Source: Parasegetibacter sp. NRK P23
GTDB taxonomy: Bacteria > Bacteroidota > Bacteroidia > Chitinophagales > Chitinophagaceae
DNA length: 64,000 nucleotides
NCBI RefSeq assembly: GCF_023721715.1
Contig: NZ_JAMDLG010000001.1
Span: 375,889 to 439,888 of the forward strand
Direction: 5' to 3'
Of the stretch, positions 1-9,489 are shown one piece after another; position 1 is the first letter of the stretch, and each line of letters opens with the position of its first letter. The notes below the pieces were generated by a model, which had not been told where the DNA came from, did not search any database, and saw nothing but the letters and a program-made list of their open reading frames with translations. Position numbers and translations under genes: made by a program.

Positions 1-1953
1 AAAAACAACGGTTACAAAGACCTTTACACGAATACTTATATTCCCAGAGAAAAACTATTCAGCAAAGAAATTGATGTGGACCATATTATTCCACAAATGA
101 GTTTATTTGATGATAGCTTTTCCAATAAAACCGTTATATACAGAAAAGAAAACCAGGAGAAAGGAAATCAAACTGCTTACGACTTCATTCTGAGCAAATA
201 CGGAGAAGACGAGGCTGAAGCATTCGTAAACCGTATTACAGCCCTTTTCGAAATGGGTAAAAAAAGCAAGGAAGAAGGCATTTCAAAGGCCAAGCTACAG
301 AAACTGCAAAAACGACAAAGCGAAATAGGAGAAGGCTTTATTGAACGTGATTTACGAGAAAGCCAGTATATCGCTAAAAAGGCTAAAAACATGCTTTTAT
401 CTATTACAAGAAGTGTATTAGCAACCTCAGGCGAAGTAACAGCCAAACTGCGGGAAGATTGGGGCCTGGTAAATATCATGCAGGAAATTAACATGCCTAA
501 ATTCCGGGCTTTAGGACTTACTGAGATGATCGACAAAAAAGATGGTGGTCAAAAAGAACGGATCGTGGATTGGAGTAAGCGGAATGATCACAGGCACCAT
601 GCAATGGACGCCTTGGTTATCGCATTCACAAAACGCAACCATATACAATACCTGAACTATCTGAATGCAAGAAAAGACGAAGGGCATAAACTTCATAATA
701 ACATTCTTGGCATTGAGGATAAAGAAACTGAATTAATTATTGATGATCTTGGCAGACGTAAAAGAAAATTCAGGCTTCCGATACCTAACTTCAGGGAATT
801 GGCCCTGGAACACCTTGAAGGTGTACTTGTATCACATAAAGCAAAAAACAAAGTTGTCACCAAAAACAAAAATAAAATCCATACGGCAAAAGGTGATAAG
901 ATAAAAACAGAACTTACCCCCAGAGGCCAGCTACATAAAGAAACAGTTTATGGAAAGTACAGATACTACGTAAGTAAAGAAGAAAAAATAGGCGCTAAGT
1001 TCGACGAAAGCATAATTAACCAGGTAACCAACTCCATTTACCGTAAAGCTTTAATGGAAAGGCTTGTATCGAACGGAAACGATCCTAAAAAAGCTTTCGG
1101 CGGAAAAAATGCCATCAGTAAAAATCCTATTTATCTTGATAGTGAAAAAAAGCAAACATTACCAGAGAAAATCAAACTCACATGGCTGGAAGATGATTTT
1201 TCCATCAGGAAAGATATTAACCCTGGGAACTTTAGCGATGCAAAGTCCATAGAAAAAGTACTGGACCAAGCGGTTAAGAAAAAACTTTTTGAACGGCTTA
1301 AAGCGTTTGATAATGATCCCAAGAAAGCTTTCAGCGACCTCGAAAAGAACCCTATCTGGATGAATGAGTCGAAAGGAATTAGCATTAAACGGGTGAAGAT
1401 CAGTGGCGTTAAAAACGCTACCAACCTTCACTACAAAAAGGATCATCTTGGAAGGCAAATTAAATCTTCGGATGGCAAGTTAATTCCGGTTGACTTTATA
1501 AGTACTGGCAACAATCATCATGTTGCTATCTACAGAGATCACGAGGGAAATTTACAGGAGCGTGTAGTCTCCCTCTTTGATGCCGTCCAACTTTCTTCAA
1601 ACGGACTCCCAGTTATTGACAGGCAATATAATGAAGCTTTGGGTTGGACATTTCTATTCTCAATGAAGCAAAATGAATACTTCTTATTCCCTAACGAAAA
1701 AACCGGATTCATCCCCTCAGAAATAGACTTATTCAACCCCCAAAAAAATAAGGACATAAGTCCCAACTTATTTAGGATTCAGAAACTTACCACTGGAGAT
1801 TATTGGTTCAGGCACCATCTGGAAACATCTGTGGAATCCAAAAAGGAACTTAAAGACGTTACATTCAAACGATTAAGTCTTTCAGGTATTCAAGATATAG
1901 TCAAAGTAAGAATCAATCATATAGGACAAATCGTTGGAGTGGGCGAATACTAA
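1..1953 (+). CDS. cas9: CRISPR-associated endonuclease Cas9, type II-C (5' end outside window)
   Basis: C-terminal 650 residues of Cas9, the RNA-guided DNA nuclease. The frame is open from base 1, so the gene starts outside the window. The GTG at 76 codes for a valine inside the HNH motif and is not a start. HNH motif: residues 25-31 read DVDHIIP, with the following asparagines SNK and KENQEKGN. RuvC-III: HHAMDALVIA at about residues 199-208 with the catalytic H/D. The remainder is the wedge and PAM-interacting region. It contains two related segments, NDPKKAF...KNPIY (about 1080-1134) and NDPKKAF...KNPIW (about 1312-1362). The gene looks much more A-rich than its neighbours. Type II-C is inferred from the neighbouring cas1 and cas2, the absence of csn2 or cas4 and the repeat type. 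Confidence 0.97.
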   Translation, partial: KNNGYKDLYTNTYIPREKLFSKEIDVDHIIPQMSLFDDSFSNKTVIYRKENQEKGNQTAYDFILSKYGEDEAEAFVNRITALFEMGKKSKEEGISKAKLQKLQKRQSEIGEGFIERDLRESQYIAKKAKNMLLSITRSVLATSGEVTAKLREDWGLVNIMQEINMPKFRALGLTEMIDKKDGGQKERIVDWSKRNDHRHHAMDALVIAFTKRNHIQYLNYLNARKDEGHKLHNNILGIEDKETELIIDDLGRRKRKFRLPIPNFRELALEHLEGVLVSHKAKNKVVTKNKNKIHTAKGDKIKTELTPRGQLHKETVYGKYRYYVSKEEKIGAKFDESIINQVTNSIYRKALMERLVSNGNDPKKAFGGKNAISKNPIYLDSEKKQTLPEKIKLTWLEDDFSIRKDINPGNFSDAKSIEKVLDQAVKKKLFERLKAFDNDPKKAFSDLEKNPIWMNESKGISIKRVKISGVKNATNLHYKKDHLGRQIKSSDGKLIPVDFISTGNNHHVAIYRDHEGNLQERVVSLFDAVQLSSNGLPVIDRQYNEALGWTFLFSMKQNEYFLFPNEKTGFIPSEIDLFNPQKNKDISPNLFRIQKLTTGDYWFRHHLETSVESKKELKDVTFKRLSLSGIQDIVKVRINHIGQIVGVGEY

Positions 1954-2097
1954 TACAACCGCATTGTACGTAATACAAAATTTTGATTAAACTTACTATT
2001 TCGACTATTTAACTGATGTTAATAAATCCTCCCCATTTTACGGAAAACCGTTTTTCCTACCCCAATAATTAAACTACGTTTATTGCGAAATCAACCT

Positions 2098-2159
2098 GCA
2101 GCCTTTTCTGAATATCCATTTAAAATGAATGGATACTCAGAAAGAGAGGCCTGCTTTTT
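2098..2159 (+). terminator. Long hairpin with T-tract after cas9
   Basis: The outer stem GCAGCC (2098-2103) pairs with GGCCTGC (2148-2154). The inner stem CTGAATATCCATT (2108-2120) pairs with AATGGATACTCAG (2128-2140) with one mismatch. TTTTT follows at 2155-2159. This has the form of an intrinsic terminator and would end cas9 transcription before the endonuclease V gene. It could instead be the 3' end of a small RNA. The shape is seen directly; the function is inferred. Confidence 0.6.
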
Positions 2160-2232
2160 GAAATACTTTGAATAAACTATTCTTTCCAAAGGAGTTATCC
2201 TGAAGCAATAGTCTAAACAAAAGGCATTCGCA

Positions 2233-2919
2233 ATGGCACTTTATTCAAATATCACCATACCGCAGGCTACGCTCATTCAAAATGAGCTAAGGGAAAAACT
2301 AGATATCACTGAACGGGATTTGAAAATCTCCACCATCGGCGGAGCGGATATATCCTTGAATTTATACAGTTCCACCATTTACGCCGGCATTATCCTGCTT
2401 TCTTTTCCCAGCCTGATTCCTATTGCTTATTCCCTTATAAAAGCCGAAACGCATTTCCCTTATGTACCGGGCTACCTGGCTTTCAGAGAAGTACCGGCAC
2501 TCACTGAGGCCTGGCAACAAATGCCCACTAAACCTAATGTATTGATAGTAGATGGGCACGGTATCGCTCACCCGCGACGAATGGGCATAGCGGCTCATTT
2601 CGGCGTACATACCGGACAACCCAGCATGGGCTGCGCCAAAAAAATTCTTTTCGGAAGGTATGAAGAACCGAACCCTGAACAAGGCTCATTCAGTCCAATA
2701 CTACACAAAGATGAACAACTCGGTTATGCATTCAGAAGTAAAGGAAAAACTGCTCCCGTATTCATTTCTCCGGGCCATCGCATCGGTATGAAGAACAGCC
2801 TGGAAATCATTCGACAATGTACCGGAAAATACAGGATTCCGGTACCTACCCGCCTCGCCCATGAGCTGGTGAACAAATTCAGAAGAGGCGAATTGAAAGA
2901 AGGCTTTTCACAATTATAA
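2233..2919 (+). CDS. nfi: Endonuclease V (deoxyinosine-specific 3' endonuclease) inside the cas locus
   Basis: Endonuclease V nicks nucleic acid one base 3' of deoxyinosine, and in some homologues inosine in RNA. All residues known from the Thermotoga enzyme are present: D39 (GGADIS), E86 (YLAFRE), D107 and H113 (VDGHGIAHPR), K136 (GCAKK), H210 (RLAHEL). The conserved blocks VPGYLAFRE and SPGHRI are also intact. At 228 aa it has the normal family length, so it is probably active. It lies 279 bp after cas9 and 32 bp before a PD-(D/E)XK nuclease gene that leads into cas1-cas2. This gene is normally a stand-alone repair gene; its place between cas9 and cas1 is unusual. Family assignment is strong; a CRISPR role is inference only. 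Confidence 0.93.
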   Translation: MALYSNITIPQATLIQNELREKLDITERDLKISTIGGADISLNLYSSTIYAGIILLSFPSLIPIAYSLIKAETHFPYVPGYLAFREVPALTEAWQQMPTKPNVLIVDGHGIAHPRRMGIAAHFGVHTGQPSMGCAKKILFGRYEEPNPEQGSFSPILHKDEQLGYAFRSKGKTAPVFISPGHRIGMKNSLEIIRQCTGKYRIPVPTRLAHELVNKFRRGELKEGFSQL

Positions 2920-2951
2920 CGCAACGCTAAATACCATTAACCCCTATCACC

Positions 2952-4040
2952 ATGGACTTCAAAGACAAAATCAAACTGCTCGCGGAAAGAGTCTCCAAAC
3001 TCAAAGACCAGATTAAAACCGAAGAAGCAACCAAGAACGCCTTCATCATGCCATTCATCAGCGAGTTGGGTTACGATGTATTCAATCCAATGGAAGTAAC
3101 GCCTGAACTGGTGGCCGACATTGGCATCAAACAAGGAGAAAAGATTGATTACGCCATTCTGAAAGATGGCGATCCGATCATCCTGATCGAATGTAAATGG
3201 AACGGCGCCCCCTTAAACGTAAACAACGCATCCCAGTTGTTCAGGTATTTCCATACCACCAAAGCAAAGTTTTCCATCCTCACCAACGGCATTGAATACC
3301 GTTTCTATACTGATCTCGTGGAAGCCAATAAAATGGACGAAAAGCCTTTCTTCGTTTTCGATATTACCGACATCAAAGACAACCAGATCGAAGAACTGAA
3401 GAAGTTTCACAAAAACTATTACGATTTCGACAACATCGTCAGTACCGCCAATGAATTGAAATACACGAATGAACTGAAAACACTCATTCATAATGAAATC
3501 GCCAATCCCGGACCGGATTTTGTGAAGCATTTCGCCAGGCAAATCTACAGCGGTACTATCACGGCAAAAGTACTGGACCAGTTCACCAACTTCACCCGGA
3601 AATCATTTACGCAATACATCAACGACCTCATCAACGACCGTCTGAGATCAGCGCTTTCCAAAGAAACCGAGAGCCAGAAAGAAACAGAAGCCGCTCCGGA
3701 ATTACCACCATCCACCGATAGCATTGTAACCACCGCAGAAGAGTTGGAGGCATTCTATATCGTAAGGGCAATACTCCGTGTGCAAATCGATGGCAACCGC
3801 GTGCACCACAGGGATGCCCTCTCCTACTTCGCTATCCTGCTGGACGACAACAACCGGAAAAGCATCTGCCGCCTTTACCTCACGAATACCCGGAAACAGA
3901 TCGGGCTCTTTGATGAACAGAAAAAAGAAACCAAATGCGAACTTAAAACACTCGGAGACATATACCTATACGCAGATCAGTTGCTGAATACAGTTGCTGT
4001 ACTCGACAAACAAAAACAGGTGGCGGAAGTGAAGGAATAG
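2952..4040 (+). CDS. PD-(D/E)XK nuclease, type I restriction HsdR-N/COG4748-like
   Basis: This 362-aa protein has an N-terminal restriction-endonuclease fold. An early helix carries E23/E24, followed by D66 (EKIDYAI), E80-C-K82 (LIECKW) and Q95 (QLFRYF), the usual D-ExK-Q arrangement of HsdR N-terminal domains. There is no helicase motor and no methylase or specificity gene nearby, so it is not a type I restriction system. The C-terminal third (EELEAFYIVRAIL, then RDALSYFAILLDDNNRK) resembles the conserved tail of solitary HsdR-N proteins, whose role is not well established. It lies 32 bp after endonuclease V and 34 bp before cas1, consistent with one transcript. Nuclease activity is inferred from the motif. 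Confidence 0.8.
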   Translation: MDFKDKIKLLAERVSKLKDQIKTEEATKNAFIMPFISELGYDVFNPMEVTPELVADIGIKQGEKIDYAILKDGDPIILIECKWNGAPLNVNNASQLFRYFHTTKAKFSILTNGIEYRFYTDLVEANKMDEKPFFVFDITDIKDNQIEELKKFHKNYYDFDNIVSTANELKYTNELKTLIHNEIANPGPDFVKHFARQIYSGTITAKVLDQFTNFTRKSFTQYINDLINDRLRSALSKETESQKETEAAPELPPSTDSIVTTAEELEAFYIVRAILRVQIDGNRVHHRDALSYFAILLDDNNRKSICRLYLTNTRKQIGLFDEQKKETKCELKTLGDIYLYADQLLNTVAVLDKQKQVAEVKE

Positions 4041-4074
4041 CTGCATCAATATTCTTCATTCAAAATTCACTCCC

Positions 4075-5309
<1,235 letters not shown>

Positions 5310-5311
5310 AG

Positions 5312-5360
5312 AATCAGGATTGAAAAAACGGGGTAAAAACTCATTTTTTCAATCCTGATT
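5312..5360. terminator. Perfect 17-bp inverted repeat between cas2 and array
   Basis: Left arm AATCAGGATTGAAAAAA at 5312-5328 and right arm TTTTTTCAATCCTGATT at 5344-5360 match perfectly around a 15-nt loop. The structure can form in transcripts from either strand. If cas2 is read rightward and the array leftward, it would act as a shared bidirectional terminator. The external T-tract is weak on both sides, so a protein-binding or leader role is also possible. Confidence 0.55.
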
Positions 5361-5402
5361 TGGGGTTTAAGTTCTTGATGACTAGCTGGTTAGAGCGTTT
5401 GT

Positions 5403-8221
5403 GTTGTCGAAGAACTAATGTACATAATAATTTGAAAGCAAATCACAACAGTGGGCTATGGCTGCACTTACTGGTATAGGTTGTCGAAGAACTAATGTAC
5501 ATAATAATTTGAAAGCAAATCACAACCCGTCAGAAAAGTACTTATCATAGCCCCGAAGTTGTCGAAGAACTAATGTACATAATAATTTGAAAGCAAATCA
5601 CAACACAACAATAAGAACGAAGTCACTTGTAACCGTTGTCGAAGAACTAATGTACATAATAATTTGAAAGCAAATCACAACGCCTTCCTAATGAAGCCTA
5701 TCAGCTTCGATGTTGTCGAAGAACTAATGTACATAATAATTTGAAAGCAAATCACAACTAAAGAGCAGTTCAGGTACTTGCGACCTGTGTTGTCGAAGAA
5801 CTAATGTACATAATAATTTGAAAGCAAATCACAACAGTACCATCAAGGATATGGAGCCGTTCAGCGTTGTCGAAGAACTAATGTACATAATAATTTGAAA
5901 GCAAATCACAACCGTAGCCGATGCTGGCCCCGTCGCCGATGCGTTGTCGAAGAACTAATGTACATAATAATTTGAAAGCAAATCACAACAATCAGTTATT
6001 TCAATTTCACTCTCCGGCGTTGTCGAAGAACTAATGTACATAATAATTTGAAAGCAAATCACAACTGTCGCCGGTGTTACTGTTGCCGGTGTTCCGTTGT
6101 CGAAGAACTAATGTACATAATAATTTGAAAGCAAATCACAACGTTCTTTCTATACCTGGCGAATTCACGGAAGTTGTCGAAGAACTAATGTACATAATAA
6201 TTTGAAAGCAAATCACAACAGGTCGCTAATAAAGACGGTTTCCTAACAAGTTGTCGAAGAACTAATGTACATAATAATTTGAAAGCAAATCACAACGCTT
6301 CACCGCTTCTTACTCCACCAACCCTTGTTGTCGAAGAACTAATGTACATAATAATTTGAAAGCAAATCACAACGCTTCGCGATTTGAAGCGTTGCTTCGT
6401 TTTGTTGTCGAAGAACTAATGTACATAATAATTTGAAAGCAAATCACAACCACTCAGCTGAAGATAATAGGCGGCATTGGTTGTCGAAGAACTAATGTAC
6501 ATAATAATTTGAAAGCAAATCACAACGAACGCGTGGAACCAAAGCCGTTTCCACGAGTTGTCGAAGAACTAATGTACATAATAATTTGAAAGCAAATCAC
6601 AACAAGGCGACCGGAAGCGTCAACGCTGAGCGCGTTGTCGAAGAACTAATGTACATAATAATTTGAAAGCAAATCACAACGAGTTCTTTGATTACATTTT
6701 CTAGTTTAGCGTTGTCGAAGAACTAATGTACATAATAATTTGAAAGCAAATCACAACCGCACGAAGTTTGAGTATACGTTCTGCTGCGTTGTCGAAGAAC
6801 TAATGTACATAATAATTTGAAAGCAAATCACAACTGAAAGGCGGTTTCTGCGTTAGCGGCCGAAGGTTGTCGAAGAACTAATGTACATAATAATTTGAAA
6901 GCAAATCACAACCCGCTGCCTAAGCGGTCTCCGCCGAGTGTTGTTGTCGAAGAACTAATGTACATAATAATTTGAAAGCAAATCACAACGCACTGAGCAG
7001 CGTTTGGCGCTGCAAGATTGTTGTCGAAGAACTAATGTACATAATAATTTGAAAGCAAATCACAACTTAATGGCGAAACGGTAGGAACTGTTTCCTGTTG
7101 TCGAAGAACTAATGTACATAATAATTTGAAAGCAAATCACAACAATGTTGAAACTTCCGTCCGCAATAATGTGTTGTCGAAGAACTAATGTACATAATAA
7201 TTTGAAAGCAAATCACAACCCTACTCTATCACGGAACGCGACGAAAAAAGTTGTCGAAGAACTAATGTACATAATAATTTGAAAGCAAATCACAACAGCA
7301 GTTTAACTTTCATGCTTTCGTGTTTTGTTGTCGAAGAACTAATGTACATAATAATTTGAAAGCAAATCACAACACCTTACCCACGATGTAAAAATGTCGT
7401 GTAGTTGTCGAAGAACTAATGTACATAATAATTTGAAAGCAAATCACAACCGAAAAGTTGGTTCGATGATGGCATGATTCGTTGTCGAAGAACTAATGTA
7501 CATAATAATTTGAAAGCAAATCACAACACTTAAGGACGGTGCTACTTATGTATGTGAGTTGTCGAAGAACTAATGTACATAATAATTTGAAAGCAAATCA
7601 CAACTTCTCCCTCTTCCTGCTTATCAGCAGGGTTGTTGTCGAAGAACTAATGTACATAATAATTTGAAAGCAAATCACAACCGAGATTATGGAGCGATAC
7701 GCAAGAGGTCTGTTGTCGAAGAACTAATGTACATAATAATTTGAAAGCAAATCACAACTGCGAACTAGTTCAGCGGTTTCCGCCACCTGTTGTCGAAGAA
7801 CTAATGTACATAATAATTTGAAAGCAAATCACAACGCCTTCATAGCCTTCGTTTGCTAATGCGCTGTTGTCGAAGAACTAATGTACATAATAATTTGAAA
7901 GCAAATCACAACGCTGTGATATTTACGCCGATTTGCACCCAGGTTGTCGAAGAAACTAATGTACATAATAATTTGAAAGCAAATCACAACTATCATAGAG
8001 AAGAAAACGGAATTGCCGAAGTTGTCGAAGAACTAATGTACATAATAATTTGAAAGCAAATCACAACTGTACCTGAAAATAGCGTTATCGGGAATAGGTT
8101 GTCGAAGAACTAATGTACATAATAATTTGAAAGCAAATCACAACCTGCGTCATGCACTTGTTTACCGGATCGAAGTTGTCGAAGAACTAATGTACATAAT
8201 AATTTGAAAGCAAATCACAAC
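5403..8221 (-). CRISPR. Type II-C CRISPR array, 37 repeats and 36 spacers
   Basis: The repeat is 47 bp. On the + strand it begins GTTGTCGAAGAACTAATG and ends GAAAGCAAATCACAAC, with GTTGT/ACAAC inverted ends. Repeats start at 5403, 5480, 5558, 5635, 5712, 5789, 5866 and so on to 8175-8221. Spacers are 30 bp, with three of 29 (nos. 8, 14, 23) and two of 31 (nos. 2, 19). All repeats read identical except number 34 (7943-7990), which has one extra A. The first and last repeats are intact, so no degenerate trailer marks the old end. The minus-strand form (GTTGTGATTTGCTTTCAAAT...) resembles known Bacteroidota II-C repeats, hence the minus orientation; this is inferred. Confidence 0.97.
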
Positions 8222-8288
8222 GCAATGATCAGGGCAGGTACTCCCCCCACAATTCCGTATCTTACAACCTCCAACAAACGAACACCAT

Positions 8289-9398
8289 ATGCAAACCAAC
8301 AATTTACTCCATAAAAAATTCAACATTGATCTTCCCATCTGGTCCGTTGTTGCACCTCTTATATCCGTACTTATCTTTCTTACCAGCACGGAACCGCTTT
8401 CCGGCCTCTGGGCCGCAGTAATGGCCATATCACTCATCAGCGTGGTGTTATCGGCGGTACACCACGCCGAAGTGGTGGCGCATCGTGTGGGTGAACCCTT
8501 CGGCACATTGATCCTGGCTTTATCCATCACCATCATAGAAGTATCGCTTATCGTTTCCATCATGTTAACAGAGGGCATACAAGGTTCTACCCTGGCACGA
8601 GACACCGTGTTCGCAGCCATCATGATCATTCTTACCGGCATTATAGGGATATGCCTGCTGGTGGGCGGATTCCGGTACAAAGAACAGGTCTTTATGAAAC
8701 AGGGAGTGAGCGCATCATTGGTGGCCATCACCGCGATCGCGTTGCTTACATTGGTGTTGCCCAATTATACAACTAGTAAGGCCGGACCATTCTACTCCAA
8801 CAGCCAGATGATTTTTGTTGCCATTATTTGCCTGGTCATTTACCTGGGATTCGTTTTTGTGCAGGCGATACGGCACCGCGATTATTTCCTGCCCGAAGGC
8901 GACGCTTCCCTGGATGAGGAAACACATGCCCCACCACCTTCTAACGCCACCACCGTTTCGAGCCTGCTGCTATTGTTGCTTGCACTCGCCATGGTGGTGA
9001 TGCTTTCTAAAAAACTCTCTCCAGTTATCGAAAATATCGTGGTAAATATCGGCGCGCCTAAAAGTCTGGTAGGCATTATCATTGCCGCGGTGATCCTTCT
9101 TCCGGAAGGCATGGCCGCACTGAGGGCCGCAAGAAAAAACAGGCTGCAGACCAGTCTGAACCTGGCGCTGGGATCAGCCCTCGCCAGTATCGGACTCACC
9201 ATTCCAGCGGTAGCCATCGTTACCTATTTCACGGGATTCACGGTAACACTGGGGATCGATGCAAAATCCACACTGATGCTGATGCTTTCCCTGTTTATTG
9301 TAAGCCTGTCCTTCAGTTCAGGCCGTACCAATATTTTGCAGGGCATCGTGCTGCTGGTCATATTCGCTTCTTATTTGTTTACGACCATCGTGCCGTAA
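8289..9398 (+). CDS. chaA: Calcium/proton (sodium/proton) antiporter, ChaA family
   Basis: Inner-membrane cation exchanger of the CaCA superfamily, exporting Ca2+ or Na+ in exchange for protons. At 369 aa it has about ten hydrophobic helices. Both alpha repeats are present: GEPFGTLILALSITIIEVSL in the first half, and LPEGMAALRAARKNRLQTS followed by NLALGSALASIGLTIP in the second. The acidic loop HAPPPSNATT near residue 220 separates the halves. The gene lies 67 bp after the last CRISPR repeat and appears to be a chromosomal gene flanking the cas locus. Confidence 0.92.
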   Translation: MQTNNLLHKKFNIDLPIWSVVAPLISVLIFLTSTEPLSGLWAAVMAISLISVVLSAVHHAEVVAHRVGEPFGTLILALSITIIEVSLIVSIMLTEGIQGSTLARDTVFAAIMIILTGIIGICLLVGGFRYKEQVFMKQGVSASLVAITAIALLTLVLPNYTTSKAGPFYSNSQMIFVAIICLVIYLGFVFVQAIRHRDYFLPEGDASLDEETHAPPPSNATTVSSLLLLLLALAMVVMLSKKLSPVIENIVVNIGAPKSLVGIIIAAVILLPEGMAALRAARKNRLQTSLNLALGSALASIGLTIPAVAIVTYFTGFTVTLGIDAKSTLMLMLSLFIVSLSFSSGRTNILQGIVLLVIFASYLFTTIVP

Positions 9399-9472
9399 GC
9401 TGGAATTCAACTGCTTCAAATTAATTAAAAGAAAACAAGTATTTACTGCCGTATCCATCTATTCATTTTTTA

Positions 9473-9480
9473 TACCTTCG
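9473..9480 (+). promoter_or_regulatory. Bacteroidota -7 box variant TACCTTCG
   Basis: TACCTTCG matches TAnnTTTG with one change and lies 9 bp before the ATG at 9490. An identical box sits 7 bp before guaA at 52355. Transcription would start close to the start codon. Confidence 0.45.
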
Positions 9481-9489
9481 CCCAAAAAC

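Noticed and set aside
76-1953. Cas9 frame read as starting at GTG 76
   Set aside because: The reading frame is open from base 1 and GTG 76 encodes a residue in the HNH motif DVDHIIP.
2952-4040. A complete type I restriction system at the HsdR-N-like gene
   Set aside because: No helicase motor domain and no HsdM or HsdS gene nearby.
5373-5402. tRNA-like D-arm sequence CTAGCTGGTTAGAGC before the first repeat
   Set aside because: No acceptor, anticodon or T arm follows; the CRISPR repeat begins within 14 bases. The match is too short to call a tRNA fragment.
7853-8053. 66-codon frame inside the CRISPR array
   Set aside because: It is built from translated repeats and spacers and exists only because repeat 34 has one extra base.
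5403-8221. Spacers matching genes in this window (self-targeting)
   Set aside because: Reading by eye I found no convincing match; a proper alignment search was not possible, so this is only a negative by inspection.
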